From Luteipulveratus mongoliensis (lineage in GTDB: Bacteria > Actinomycetota > Actinomycetes > Actinomycetales > Dermatophilaceae), in contig NZ_CP011112.1 in assembly GCF_001190945.1 (NCBI RefSeq), forward strand, positions 2,232,001 through 2,296,000: a stretch of 64,000 nt of DNA, read 5' to 3'. The translations under genes and the position numbers were made by a program. The notes beneath the pieces are model-generated. The model was not told where the DNA came from and did not search any database. It saw only the letters and a list, made by a program, of their open reading frames with translations. Each line of letters starts with the position of its first letter. Positions within the stretch are counted from its first letter, which is position 1. Positions 45,729 through 54,305 of this stretch are shown piece by piece.

Positions 45729-46192
45729 CTCTGCTGCCGAAGGCGTTGGTACGCCTGCACGCTCGCGCTCGTCGGGACCGCGGCACCGCGGTCATCGAGT
45801 TCGTCGTGCTCGGTGTGCTGATGACGTTGCCGGTGTTCTACCTCATCGTGGCGCTGGCACGCCTGCAGGCCGGAACGTACGCCGTCGCAGCAGCCTCGAG
45901 GGAGGCGGGCCGCACCTTCGTGACGGCGTCGACGGAGGACGAGGCTGCAGGGCGGGCGCAGGCATCTGCCCGAATGGCGTTCCAGGATCAGGGTTTTGGG
46001 GGCCGAGGGTCGGTGCGTGTCTCGTGCGACGCATCGCCCTGCCTGACGCGGGACGCGACGGTGCGGACGTACGCCGAGGTGGAGGTCCGACTGCCGCTCA
46101 TCCCGGATCTGCTGTCCGGTGTGCTGCCGACGAGCATCACGGTGAGTGCTGACCACGCCGAGAAGGTCGACCGATTCGGAGCCAAGCGGTGA
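45725..46192 (+). CDS. Second TadE/TadF-like pseudopilin
   Basis: The 155-residue protein repeats the TadE plan: leader ending DRG, cleavage motif RGTAVIEF with Glu at mature position 5, a membrane helix (about 24-46, VLGVLMTLPVFYLIVALARL) and a soluble domain with two Cys (VSCDASPC) that probably pair. It is the TadF-position pseudopilin of the operon. The GTG start overlaps the tadE stop and the stop overlaps the next start (GTGAG). Confidence 0.87.
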   Translation: MTLLPKALVRLHARARRDRGTAVIEFVVLGVLMTLPVFYLIVALARLQAGTYAVAAASREAGRTFVTASTEDEAAGRAQASARMAFQDQGFGGRGSVRVSCDASPCLTRDATVRTYAEVEVRLPLIPDLLSGVLPTSITVSADHAEKVDRFGAKR

Positions 46193-46656
46193 GCCGGCTG
46201 TGGGCGCGCCCGGGGCGTGGCGACGACGGCCGGATCTCGATCCTCATCGTGGGTCTGTTCGCGCTGCTCGGCATCCTCGTGATGGGTGGTGTCGATGTGA
46301 CGGCCGTTCAGCTGTCACGCATGCACCTGATCGATGTCGCGGACGCCGCGGCTGTCGACGCTGCGGATGCGATCGACGACCCGACTGTCTATCAGCAGGG
46401 AGTCGGGTCCAACCTGCGCCTGACGGATCGCTCGGTCGGGACGGTGGCCGGCAGCAGCCTGGCCCAGCAGAAGAAGCCCGCGCACATCACCAGCTGGGGA
46501 CTGATCGGCGGCACGGGCACCACGGACGGACGTACGGCAGTGGTCCGGCTGCGCGGAAACGTACGACCACCACTACTCGGAGGCTTCATGTCGTTCTTCG
46601 ACGCCGACATCTCGATCACCGTCGAGTCCCGCGCCCGCGCAGACGTGGGCGGGTGA
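46189..46656 (+). CDS. TadG-like protein (N-terminal Flp/Tad domain)
   Basis: The 155-residue protein has a single N-terminal membrane helix (about 16-38, ISILIVGLFALLGILVMGGV) followed by the TadG-like helix LSRMHLIDVADAAAVDAADAI, matching the putative Flp-pilus-assembly TadG N-terminal domain; the large von Willebrand-type domain of full TadG proteins is absent, as in short actinobacterial members. It overlaps the neighbours on both sides by four bases, so it belongs to the same translational unit as the lipoprotein that follows. Confidence 0.85.
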   Translation: MSRLWARPGRGDDGRISILIVGLFALLGILVMGGVDVTAVQLSRMHLIDVADAAAVDAADAIDDPTVYQQGVGSNLRLTDRSVGTVAGSSLAQQKKPAHITSWGLIGGTGTTDGRTAVVRLRGNVRPPLLGGFMSFFDADISITVESRARADVGG

Positions 46657-47180
46657 CCGTGAAGACAGTGTCCCGAGCGGTCCTCGCCGCCCTTCTGGTT
46701 GCGGCACTCGCTTCCTGCGGTCTTGACATAGCGGCGCCCGGTTCTCTGCGGGCAGGAGGCGACAGCGCGGTCATTCCTGGAGGAGTATCCGGTCATGCGG
46801 TGGTGGGCGAGAAGGTCTCCATTGCGAGCTTCCCGATCTGTGTTGCTGGAGGTCCCGCCACGCTGTCTGGCCTTCGGATCAGCGACCCCGGAGCGGTGAT
46901 CGTCGACTCTCGTCTGCGGGTGGTGGCGCCGGGCGGCCAAGGAGATGGGGTCGGCGCGGCCACACTCCTGCCCGGCGGGCGCGCCATCAAGGGCGCCAGG
47001 ATCGAGGTCGTGTGCGGGCACCACAAAGGATCCTCCGCTCCGGAGGTCAGCATTCTTCTCCGACGAGTCAGTGCGGCGGCGTTCTCCGGCAGCTTGATCG
47101 TCGACTACGAGTCGGGCGGCGCGAAGCATTCCTTGACCTACCCCGTGAGCGTCGCCCTCTCGCCGGCGGCCAACCAATGA
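46653..47180 (+). CDS. Tad-operon lipoprotein with a paralogue at 62075
   Basis: The 175-residue product has a lipoprotein signal peptide with lipobox LASC (Cys22) and a strand-rich domain with two Cys (FPICVAG and VVCGHH), probably a disulfide. About two thirds of its residues are identical to those encoded at 62075-62599, with the blocks PATLSG, SDPGAV, DSRLRVVAP, EVSILLRRV, GSLIVDY and GGAKHSL all shared. I know no characterised family. The GTG overlaps the TadG-like stop (GTGA), placing it in the Tad operon; GTG 46659 is an alternative start. A role in anchoring or assembling the pilus at the cell surface is inference. Confidence 0.78.
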   Translation: MTVKTVSRAVLAALLVAALASCGLDIAAPGSLRAGGDSAVIPGGVSGHAVVGEKVSIASFPICVAGGPATLSGLRISDPGAVIVDSRLRVVAPGGQGDGVGAATLLPGGRAIKGARIEVVCGHHKGSSAPEVSILLRRVSAAAFSGSLIVDYESGGAKHSLTYPVSVALSPAANQ

Positions 47181-47198
47181 ATCGAGGCGGTTCGCCGC

Positions 47199-47594
47199 AT
47201 GAATGACTTCACTCGTCGATCGGTCGTCTGCGTGCTCTATGGAGTGGTCGCATCAGCAGCGCTGACGGGCTGCAGCGACCAGTCGCCCACCGTCCAGGGA
47301 GCGGAGAAGGCGGGCAAGAAGTTCGTTGAGGCCCTCAACGCGAAGAACGACGACGCATTGGCCAAACTGTCCATGGGCACCGGAGAGGTGCGGCCGGCAC
47401 CACAGGCCGACCTACGAGCCACCATGGCGACCTACGGCGGCGCTGGCCTGTCGACCAGGGACGTCTCGGTGACCGCCGAGACGCGAGGACACGGATCGCT
47501 GCAGCTCCAGTGGAAGGGCAAGATCGTCACGTGGCCGATGACGTGGGTCGACAGCGAATCACGTTGGTATGTCGTGATCGTGAAGGCGTCCTAG
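47199..47594 (+). CDS. Small NTF2-like lipoprotein
   Basis: The 131-residue protein has a lipoprotein signal peptide with lipobox LTGC (Cys25) and a domain beginning AEKAGKKFVEALNAKNDDALAKL, a helix pattern typical of NTF2-like/DUF4878 lipoproteins, with strands LQLQWKGKIVTW at the end. GAGGCGG precedes the ATG by eight bases. It lies 18 bases after the previous lipoprotein and is probably the last gene of the Tad operon. Its stop shares the palindrome CTAG with the stop of the convergent gene. Confidence 0.72.
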   Translation: MNDFTRRSVVCVLYGVVASAALTGCSDQSPTVQGAEKAGKKFVEALNAKNDDALAKLSMGTGEVRPAPQADLRATMATYGGAGLSTRDVSVTAETRGHGSLQLQWKGKIVTWPMTWVDSESRWYVVIVKAS

Positions 47595-48658
47595 CTCAGG
47601 GCGTCGATGGTGCGGCCGCTGGTGATCGGTGCCGGCGACAACGAGCCCGGGCCGATCAGTGACGTCAGCGCCTTGGTCGACAGGTCGTAGCGGCGCAGGC
47701 TCGGGGTGCCGGTCTCGCCGTTCCAGAAGACGTAGATCGACGAGCCACGGGCGCCCGTCAAGCGGTGGTGCGGGTCGTCCGGCTCACCCGGCAGGTTGAG
47801 TCCCCTGAGCCCGCCGGCATCGACGTAACCCACGTAGTTCGGGATGCCCGTGGCCTCCGGGATGCTGACCACGCGCAGCGGAGTGGTGTTCCAGACCGCG
47901 GATGCGCCCGCCGGTGTCACCGCCGACGTGGCGCCCGTGCTCAGCACGACGCGGTACTGGCGGGGGAGTGCCGGATCGGTGCTCTCGCACGAGAGGACAG
48001 CGGACGTCGAGTCCCACAGCCGGCGCGGGAAGCACCAGTGCCCAGCTGGGTCCGCCACCGTGCGTGTGACCGCACCGGTCGCAGCGGAGCGGACGGCCGT
48101 GCCCGCAGTCACGCGCTGCAGCACGGTCGAGCCGTCCGGCGTGACCGCCGCTTCCGCCTGCCCGGCGACCGTCGGATAGGTCCGGATGACAGCGCCGTTC
48201 GTAGTCGAGCGCACGCGAGTGGTGCCCGTGCCATAGTCCACGGTCAGGATGCCGCCGCTCACCAACGCGATCGACGTCGTGGCGCCGATGGCGAACGACG
48301 TCTTGGTGCCGGCCCCGAGGTTCCAGGTCGTGATCGACTGCCGCGGGTAGGTCAGCGGCGTCACGGTCAGGACGGTCCGCGCGTCCGTGCTGGTGTCCAG
48401 CACCTGCTCGTTCGCGCGCGTCGCTCCGAGGGCTCGGTGACCACCATCAGGGGCGACGAGGACGAGCTGCCCGGCGGCGTCGTACGACCCCTGGGTCACG
48501 ACCGAGTAGCCGATGTTGGCTCGCCCGGCCGGCGGGAGCGGGATGTCGGCGGCGGCAACGGTGCGAGGAGGGCCGGACCCGAAGGACGCGCCGGGCGCGG
48601 CGCCGATCAGCGTCAGTGCAAGAACCCCGCAGGCGGCCGTGGCCGTGACCCGACTCAT
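47591..48658 (-). CDS. Secreted beta-propeller-like protein
   Basis: The 355-residue protein has a Sec signal peptide (cleavage near residue 25-30, after GAAPGASFG) and repeated strand motifs of the kind found in WD40-like/quinoprotein propellers (GQLVLVAPDGGHRALG, SITTWNLGAGTKTSF, GAVIRTYPTVAGQ, LRRYDLSTKAL). No catalytic motif is evident. ATG 48658 is placed seven bases after a minus-strand TACTGT and five bases after GGGG, so it may be leaderless. It is divergent from prfB. Function unknown. Confidence 0.7.
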   Translation of the reverse strand: MSRVTATAACGVLALTLIGAAPGASFGSGPPRTVAAADIPLPPAGRANIGYSVVTQGSYDAAGQLVLVAPDGGHRALGATRANEQVLDTSTDARTVLTVTPLTYPRQSITTWNLGAGTKTSFAIGATTSIALVSGGILTVDYGTGTTRVRSTTNGAVIRTYPTVAGQAEAAVTPDGSTVLQRVTAGTAVRSAATGAVTRTVADPAGHWCFPRRLWDSTSAVLSCESTDPALPRQYRVVLSTGATSAVTPAGASAVWNTTPLRVVSIPEATGIPNYVGYVDAGGLRGLNLPGEPDDPHHRLTGARGSSIYVFWNGETGTPSLRRYDLSTKALTSLIGPGSLSPAPITSGRTIDALS

Positions 48659-48665
48659 CTCCCCA

Positions 48666-48671
48666 ACAGTA
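48666..48671 (-). promoter_or_regulatory. Leaderless -10 box of the propeller-like gene
   Basis: TACTGT on the minus strand is followed by seven bases and ATG 48658. Confidence 0.4.
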
Positions 48672-48736
48672 GCCACGCAAAGCCCTCCACGACCGGGAGG
48701 CGAGCGGCGGCGTACGCCGGCTGGTGGCTGACCGCG

Positions 48737-48742
48737 TAGGCT
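48737..48742 (+). promoter_or_regulatory. Leaderless -10 box of prfB
   Basis: TAGGCT stands eight bases before GTG 48751; the spacer has no Shine-Dalgarno sequence. Confidence 0.5.
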
Positions 48743-48750
48743 CACCGTTT

Positions 48751-49866
48751 GTGGCTGTTGACTTCCCCGCTGAGATCAAGGACCTGCGCACCACCATGGG
48801 CACCGTCCGTGACGTGAGCGACCTGGACTCCTTGCGCAGCCAGATCACTGAGCTGGAGGAGCAGTCCGGCGCGCCCGACCTCTGGGACGACCCCGAGAAG
48901 GCGCAGCAGGTCACCAGCAAGCTGTCCCGCGCGAAGGCCGAGCTGGGCCGTGTCGAGGGCATGGACCAGCGGATCGAGGATCTCGAGACCCTGGTCGAGA
49001 TGGGGCAGGAAGAGGACGATGCCGAGACGATGGCGGAGGCCGAGAAGGAGCTGGCGTCCGTCAAGAAGGCCGTCGGCGAGCTCGAGGTCCGCACACTGCT
49101 CGCAGGCGAGTACGACCAGCGCGAGGCCGTCGTCACGATCCGCGCCGGGGCCGGTGGCGTCGACGCCGCCGACTTCGCCGAGATGCTGATGCGGATGTAC
49201 CTGCGCTGGGCCGAGCGGCATGGCTTCCCCACCAAGGTGATGGACACGTCGTACGCCGAGGAGGCCGGCCTCAAGAGCGCCACCTTCGAGATCAACATGC
49301 CCTACGCCTACGGCAACCTGTCGGTCGAGGCAGGCACGCACCGCCTCGTGCGGATCAGCCCGTTCGACAACCAGGGCCGGCGGCAGACGTCGTTCGCCGC
49401 GGTCGAGGTCGTGCCGCTGATCGAGCAGACCGACTCGATCGAGATCCCCGAGAACGAGCTCAAGATCGACGTGTTCCGCTCGTCCGGCCCGGGTGGGCAG
49501 TCGGTCAACACGACCGACTCGGCCGTGCGGATGACGCACATCCCGACCGGCACGATCGTGTCGATGCAGAACGAGAAGTCCCAGATCCAGAACCGCGCCG
49601 CGGCCCTGCGCGTCATGCAGTCCCGCCTGCTGCTGCTCAAGAAGCAGGAAGAGGCCGCGGAGAAGAAAGAGCTGGCCGGCGACATCAAGGCCAGCTGGGG
49701 TGACCAGATGCGGTCTTACGTGCTGCACCCCTACCAGATGGTCAAGGACCTGCGCACCGAGCACGAGGTCGGCAAGACTGACGCGGTGTTCGACGGCGAC
49801 ATCGACGGCTTCATCGAGGCTGGCATCCGCTGGAAGCGCGGCCAGGAGCGCGACAACGCCTCCTAG
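48751..49866 (+). CDS. prfB: Peptide chain release factor 2
   Basis: RF2 ends translation at UGA and UAA. The 371-residue protein has the codon-reading tripeptide SPF (in RISPFDNQG) and the peptidyl-tRNA hydrolysis motif GGQ at residues 248-250 ([15 protein letters not shown]). The reading frame is continuous: there is no in-frame UGA programmed frameshift near codon 25 as in E. coli. GTG 48751 fits both the family N terminus and a leaderless -10 box. In M. tuberculosis ftsE/ftsX follow closely; here a 5-kb accessory block intervenes. Confidence 0.97.
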   Translation: MAVDFPAEIKDLRTTMGTVRDVSDLDSLRSQITELEEQSGAPDLWDDPEKAQQVTSKLSRAKAELGRVEGMDQRIEDLETLVEMGQEEDDAETMAEAEKELASVKKAVGELEVRTLLAGEYDQREAVVTIRAGAGGVDAADFAEMLMRMYLRWAERHGFPTKVMDTSYAEEAGLKSATFEINMPYAYGNLSVEAGTHRLVRISPFDNQGRRQTSFAAVEVVPLIEQTDSIEIPENELKIDVFRSSGPGGQSVNTTDSAVRMTHIPTGTIVSMQNEKSQIQNRAAALRVMQSRLLLLKKQEEAAEKKELAGDIKASWGDQMRSYVLHPYQMVKDLRTEHEVGKTDAVFDGDIDGFIEAGIRWKRGQERDNAS

Positions 49867-49893
49867 GCCGACCGGCCGGAAGGGGCTGCACGA

Positions 49894-50685
49894 ATGGGCG
49901 AGTACGCATCGGTCAACGGCATCGACCTCTACTACGAGGTCCACGGCGCCGACAACCCCGGGCCGCCGCTCGTCATGCTGCACGGCGGCGTGCTCACCTT
50001 CCACCTGAGCTTCGACGCGTTGCTGCCCGAGCTCACCGCCGACCGTCACGTGATCGGCATCGAGCTGCAGGGGCACGGCCACACCGCCGACAGCGACCGG
50101 CCGTTCACCATCCGGCAGTGCGCCGACGACGTCTTGGCGCTGCTCGACCAGCTCGGCCACCAGCAGGCTGACTTCTTCGGCTACAGCCTGGGCGGCCTGG
50201 TCTCGACCGACATCGCCACGCGCCACCCCGAGCGGGTCGGCCGCCTCGTGCTGGCGGCAGCGCACTTCCGCCCGGACGCGTACTACCCGGAGATCACCGG
50301 ACCCGAGCAGAACTCCCCGCGGCTCCCGACCGAGGCCAACTTCGACGCGATGCACCGGGCGTACGACGAGGTCGCGCCCAACCGGGACGACTTCTTCCCG
50401 TTCATGGAGAAGATCCAGCCTGCCGTCCACGAGTTTGAGCCGTGGACCCCAGAGCAGCTCGCCCAGATCACCATGCCGGTGCTGATCATCATCGGCGACA
50501 CCGACTTCATCCGGCTCGAGCATGCCGTCGAGATGAAGCAGCTGCTGCCTGACGCCCAGCTGGCCATCCTGCCCGGCACGAAGCACACCGAGGTCATTCG
50601 AGCTGACCTGGTACTGCCCATGATTCGGCCGTTCCTGGCTCAGTCGCCCGGTGCGGACCTCGGCAGGACCAGCCCGGTCTCGTAG
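49894..50685 (+). CDS. Alpha/beta hydrolase
   Basis: The 263-residue protein has an alpha/beta-hydrolase fold with MLHGGVLTFHLSFD for the oxyanion hole near residue 30, nucleophile elbow GYSLGG near residue 96, acid in IIIGDTDF and His in PGTKHTEV near residue 233. The triad is complete. It resembles 3-oxoadipate enol-lactonase/epoxide-hydrolase-like members; substrate unknown. GGAAGGGG precedes the ATG. Its 3' end overlaps the convergent response-regulator gene by 46 bases. Confidence 0.88.
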   Translation: MGEYASVNGIDLYYEVHGADNPGPPLVMLHGGVLTFHLSFDALLPELTADRHVIGIELQGHGHTADSDRPFTIRQCADDVLALLDQLGHQQADFFGYSLGGLVSTDIATRHPERVGRLVLAAAHFRPDAYYPEITGPEQNSPRLPTEANFDAMHRAYDEVAPNRDDFFPFMEKIQPAVHEFEPWTPEQLAQITMPVLIIIGDTDFIRLEHAVEMKQLLPDAQLAILPGTKHTEVIRADLVLPMIRPFLAQSPGADLGRTSPVS

Positions 50686-51311
50686 GCGAACACGACCAGC
50701 TGGGCACGGTCTCGGGCGTGCACCTTGGTCATCGACCGGCTGACGTGCGTCTTGGCCGTGGTCGGGCTGACCACCATGTGCTCGGCGATCTCGTCGTTGG
50801 ACAGGCCCTGGCCGACCAGAGCCACGACCTCGCGCTCGCGCGGCGTCAGGTGCTGCAGGCCCGCGGTCGACACCGATGCCGGTGGCCTGGACACGAACTC
50901 GCTGATCAGCGTCCGAGTGATCGCCGGTGAGAGCAGCGCGTTGCCGTCTGCGACCACCCGTAGTGCCTGCAGCAGGTCAGCGGGCTCGGTGTCCTTGACG
51001 AGGAAGCCGCTCGCGCCGGCGCGCAACGCGTTGAAGACGTACTCGTCGAGGCCGTAGTTGGTCAGCACGATGACGCGCACGCGAGAAAGGTTGTCGTTGT
51101 TGACGATTCGCCGCGTCGCCTCGATGCCGTCCATGACGGGCATCTGCACATCCATCAGCACCAGGTCCGGCACCAGCTCTGCGGCGAGCTCGACCGCTCG
51201 GGCACCGTTGTCCGCCTCAGCCACGACCTCGAGGTCGTCCTCGGCGTCGAGCAGGGCGCGGAGGCCGGTGCGGATGAGCGTCTGGTCATCGACCAGCAGA
51301 ACGCGAATCAT
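50640..51311 (-). CDS. NarL/FixJ-family response regulator
   Basis: The 223-residue protein has a receiver domain (DD at 8-9, phospho-acceptor Asp in LVLMDVQMP near residue 54, Lys in FLVKDTEP) and a LuxR HTH (LTPREREVVALVGQG, MVVSPTTAKTHVSRSMTK, about 148-210). It is the partner of the kinase whose stop it overlaps (TGATG). ATG 51311 gives the usual start MIRVLLVDDQ; ATG 51317 is two codons longer. Targets are unknown. Confidence 0.92.
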   Translation of the reverse strand: MIRVLLVDDQTLIRTGLRALLDAEDDLEVVAEADNGARAVELAAELVPDLVLMDVQMPVMDGIEATRRIVNNDNLSRVRVIVLTNYGLDEYVFNALRAGASGFLVKDTEPADLLQALRVVADGNALLSPAITRTLISEFVSRPPASVSTAGLQHLTPREREVVALVGQGLSNDEIAEHMVVSPTTAKTHVSRSMTKVHARDRAQLVVFAYETGLVLPRSAPGD

Positions 51312-52072
51312 CAGCATTCCGTGGGCAGCTCGGCCCGCACGGTGAACCCACCGTCTGGTCGACCCTGCGCCACGAGGCGGCCTCCGAGCGCCGTCGCACG
51401 CTCACGCATCCCGATCAGACCGAGGCCGGGAGTCGGCGTACCGCCAGGGCAGCCGTTGCCGTCGTCGTCCACCTGAACGGTGAGGGCAGTGCTGCTGTAG
51501 GTGACTGTCACGCGGGCCGAGGTCGCGCCGGCGTGCCGCGACACGTTGGTCAGCGACTCCTGCACGATCCGGTACGCCGCGCGGTCCACCTCGGGAGGCA
51601 GCTCGCCTCGGCGTCCGAGTGTCGTGACGTGCGTGCGCAGGCCGGCGGACGTCGCGCGGTCCACGAGCTGGGGGAGTGCGTCCAGGCCGTGCCCGTTGGT
51701 GGCGTCCACGCCGCGGAGCACGGTCAGCGTCTCCCGCAGCTCGCGCGCGGCGTCGCCGGCAGCCTCCTCGATGGCGACGAGGGAGGCGGGCACCTCGTCG
51801 CCGCGCTTGCGCGCCAGGTGGGTCGCGACGCCGGCGTGCACCTTGATCACCGAGATGCTGTGGGTCAACGAGTCGTGCAGCTCGCGGGCGATCCGCAACC
51901 GCTCGTCGTCCGCTCGGCGTGCTGCTTCCTCCTGGGCGCGCTCAGCCTCGACGGCTCGCGCCTCGATCGCCTGAACCTTCACGTGCCACTGCCGGAACGC
52001 CACCACCGTGACCACTTCCGAGAGAAGCAGTCCGGCGGCGTAGAGCCGCTTCCGTCCGAGGTCTGTACGCAC
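51311..52072 (-). CDS. HisKA_3 histidine kinase without a full sensor region
   Basis: The 253-residue kinase has the NarX/DesK-type dimerisation helix with phospho-acceptor His in RIARELHDSLTHS (near residue 66) and an HATPase domain (VQESLTNVSRHAG, DDDGNGCPGG, GLGLIGMRERA). Before these lie only one weak hydrophobic segment (residues 10-26) and a coiled-coil; relatives usually have four to six membrane helices. An in-frame stop at 52103-52105 rules out a longer frame. GTG 52072 follows the minus-strand box TAGGGT by seven bases, so the short form looks intended or stabilised rather than a sequencing artefact. Confidence 0.88.
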   Translation of the reverse strand: MRTDLGRKRLYAAGLLLSEVVTVVAFRQWHVKVQAIEARAVEAERAQEEAARRADDERLRIARELHDSLTHSISVIKVHAGVATHLARKRGDEVPASLVAIEEAAGDAARELRETLTVLRGVDATNGHGLDALPQLVDRATSAGLRTHVTTLGRRGELPPEVDRAAYRIVQESLTNVSRHAGATSARVTVTYSSTALTVQVDDDGNGCPGGTPTPGLGLIGMRERATALGGRLVAQGRPDGGFTVRAELPTEC

Positions 52073-52079
52073 ATCCAGA

Positions 52080-52085
52080 ACCCTA
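52080..52085 (-). promoter_or_regulatory. Leaderless -10 box of the kinase gene
   Basis: TAGGGT on the minus strand is followed by seven bases and GTG 52072; a GTGACA element lies about 15 bases further upstream. Confidence 0.5.
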
Positions 52086-52271
52086 GGCGCGGCGCCCGCA
52101 TGTCACATCCTCCACAGGGAGTACGTCATCTGTACGTCAGCGGCAGCACTCAGCCCTCCGGACCAGGCCCTGAGGAGGCGCGCCAGGTGTCCTCTCCTGG
52201 GGGAGGACTTCGGGGTCGACCTCGACCAGCGTTGAGCGCGTGACACCGGCCACCCCGACGAAGGAGTCAGC

Positions 52272-53606
52272 ATGACCACGCAAGCGACTGCACCCGACCC
52301 GACGGAGCTCGGCATGGGAGAGGTGCTCGCCCCGCAGGATGCGGGATACGCCGATGCCTCCCGCGCCGTATTCGCCACGGGCACAACGGATCTCATCGTC
52401 CGGCCGCGTGATGCAGGTGAGGTCGCGGCGGCAGTCCGGCAGGCGTCGTACGCCGGTCTGGCCCTGACCGTGCGCTCCGGCGGACACAGCATGGCCGGCC
52501 TGAGCAGCCACCACGAGGGCATGCTGATCGATCTGTCCGCGCTCGACCGGGTCGAGGTCCTGAACGAGGACTGGCTGGTGCGGATCGAGGGCGGCGCGAC
52601 CTGGGGTCAGGTGGCCGACGAGCTGCGTGGTCACGGTCTCGGGATCACCGCCGGTGACACCGCGAGCGTCGGTGTCGGCGGCCTCCTGCTGGGTGGCGGC
52701 ATCGGCTGGATGGCGCGGCGCTACGGCCTGGCCATCGACAGCCTCGTCGCCGCCGAGGTGGTCACGGCCGACGGTGACCTGGTGCGCACGACCGCAGAGA
52801 GCCACCCGGACCTCTTCTGGGCGCTGCAGGGCGGCGGTGGCAACTTCGGTGTGGTCGTGGCCTTCGAGGTGATCGCGCAGGCCGTCACCGACGTGCACTT
52901 CGGCACGATCACCCTTGAGCTGGACAACGTGGCACGCATCGTCACCGACTGGAGTGAGGCGATGCGGGACAGCGACGAGCGACTCACGAGCACGTTGATG
53001 ATGCTGCCGCCGATGATGGGCCGACCGGCGCTGGCCAACGTCGCAGTGTGCTTCGCGTCGGCGGATGCCGCCGCAGCCGACGCGGCGCTCCAGCCGCTGC
53101 GCGCGCTCGGGACCGTCCTCGACGACGACGTCTCGGTCCGCCCCTACGCCGACGTCCTCGTGGAGGAGTCGCAGCCGGAAGGTGTGCAGATGCTGGTGCG
53201 CAACACCTTCGTCCGCGAGGTGAACGACGACGTCGTCGCCGCGCTGCACGAGTCGTTCGGTCAGGGACCAACGGCTTTCATCCTGCGCAGCCTCGGTGGC
53301 GCGGTCGGCCGGGTCCGTCCCGACGAGACCGCCTTCGCCCATCGCGACGCGGAGGCTCTGCTGGTGACCGGGACGATGCTGCCGGTGGGTGCGCCGGCGC
53401 AGCTCCGGGACGAGGCCATGGCTTTCTGGCCCGCGCTCGCGGAGCTCGGTGAGGGCGCGTACGTCGGCTTCCTCGGCTCTGCGACGCCGGAAGACACGGC
53501 GGCCGCGTACCCGCCCGCGACGTACGAGCGGCTGGCGAAGATCAAGGGGGCGTACGACCCGGGCAACGTGTTCTGTCGCAACCACAACATCGAGCCGTCG
53601 CGATGA
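52272..53606 (+). CDS. FAD-linked (BBE/PCMH-type) oxidoreductase
   Basis: The 444-residue protein has the PCMH FAD-binding domain (about 40-210) with RSGGHSMAG, where the His is the usual site of covalent FAD attachment, GDTASVGVGGLLLGGGIGW and GGGGNFGVVVAFE, and a C-terminal berberine-bridge (BBE) motif ending NVFCRNHNI. Such enzymes oxidise sugars, alkaloids or aromatic alcohols with oxygen; the substrate is unknown. No signal peptide is seen. AAGGAG lies at good spacing before the ATG. It converges on the DinB-family gene with three bases between stops. Confidence 0.92.
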   Translation: MTTQATAPDPTELGMGEVLAPQDAGYADASRAVFATGTTDLIVRPRDAGEVAAAVRQASYAGLALTVRSGGHSMAGLSSHHEGMLIDLSALDRVEVLNEDWLVRIEGGATWGQVADELRGHGLGITAGDTASVGVGGLLLGGGIGWMARRYGLAIDSLVAAEVVTADGDLVRTTAESHPDLFWALQGGGGNFGVVVAFEVIAQAVTDVHFGTITLELDNVARIVTDWSEAMRDSDERLTSTLMMLPPMMGRPALANVAVCFASADAAAADAALQPLRALGTVLDDDVSVRPYADVLVEESQPEGVQMLVRNTFVREVNDDVVAALHESFGQGPTAFILRSLGGAVGRVRPDETAFAHRDAEALLVTGTMLPVGAPAQLRDEAMAFWPALAELGEGAYVGFLGSATPEDTAAAYPPATYERLAKIKGAYDPGNVFCRNHNIEPSR

Positions 53607-53609
53607 TCC

Positions 53610-54227
53610 TCAGCCCACGCAGTCTCGGCCGGGGCCTTCGAGCGTCCGAAGCGCGGCAGGGCGCCGCCCTGTCGCGAGCAGGAGCACCGCTCCCGCCGGA
53701 CCGCGCAGCTCGGAGCCAGAGCCCGCGGACCAGTCGGCATCCGTGGCGATGAGACGTACGCCGTTCAGCCGGCGACGTGCGTGGAAGGGCCATCCCATCG
53801 TCCAGACCCGCTCGAGCGCAGCTGCCGCGGGCTCGGGTGGGACGGGGCGAGTGCGACCCAGCGGGAGCGCGATGTCCTGGCCGTGCACGAGGGCGTCGAT
53901 CAAGGGCTCCAAGGACGTGATGCCCGGTGCGGTTCTGTGCGAGCCGACCATGGACCGCAGGCTGCGGCTTAGGTCGTGGAGCGGCGGACGGTGGCGTACG
54001 GCGGTGTCATGAATCATCCGATTGACGCTGCCGCGCGCCCGCACCATCTCGCGCAGCGCGGTCGGCGTGGACGTGTGCGCGAGCGTGAGATGCGCACCGA
54101 CGTCGCGGACGGTCCAGTGCTCGCACAGTGAGCCCGCCTGCCACTCGTCCGGACTCAGGTCGTCCAGCAGGTCGGCCAGGCTCTGACGTTCCTGATCGAT
54201 CGCGGCCCAGATGCGGTCCTCATCCAT
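53610..54227 (-). CDS. DinB/maleylpyruvate isomerase-like (mycothiol-dependent type) protein
   Basis: The 205-residue protein matches the TIGR03083 group of mycothiol-dependent DinB proteins: LLDDLSPDEWQAGSLCEHW near residue 20, VRDVGAHLTLAH near residue 42, and LIDALVHGQDIALPLG near residue 110, supplying three metal-binding His. It probably transfers or isomerises a mycothiol-linked substrate; which is unknown. It is divergent from a marR gene across a perfect palindrome that overlaps its promoter, so it is the likely target of that repressor. Confidence 0.86.
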   Translation of the reverse strand: MDEDRIWAAIDQERQSLADLLDDLSPDEWQAGSLCEHWTVRDVGAHLTLAHTSTPTALREMVRARGSVNRMIHDTAVRHRPPLHDLSRSLRSMVGSHRTAPGITSLEPLIDALVHGQDIALPLGRTRPVPPEPAAAALERVWTMGWPFHARRRLNGVRLIATDADWSAGSGSELRGPAGAVLLLATGRRPAALRTLEGPGRDCVG

Positions 54228-54251
54228 GACTTGCCCCGCTCGATAAAGTAC

Positions 54252-54280
54252 GATCTTCGAACCATAATGGTTCGAAGATC
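54252..54280. promoter_or_regulatory. 29-bp perfect palindrome, MarR operator
   Basis: Arms gatcttcgaaccat (54252-54265) and atggttcgaagatc (54267-54280) are exact reverse complements around one central base. On the minus strand TTGACA (54288-54293) and CATTAT (54264-54269), 18 bases apart, form a promoter towards the DinB-family gene whose -10 is inside the palindrome. The marR start is 26 bases away, so binding would block both genes. Confidence 0.75.
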
Positions 54281-54305
54281 TGACTAATGTCAAGGGGTTA
54301 GCCGC

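Noticed and set aside
48751-48900. Programmed +1 frameshift in prfB
   Set aside because: The frame is continuous with no early in-frame TGA; the shift site is absent.
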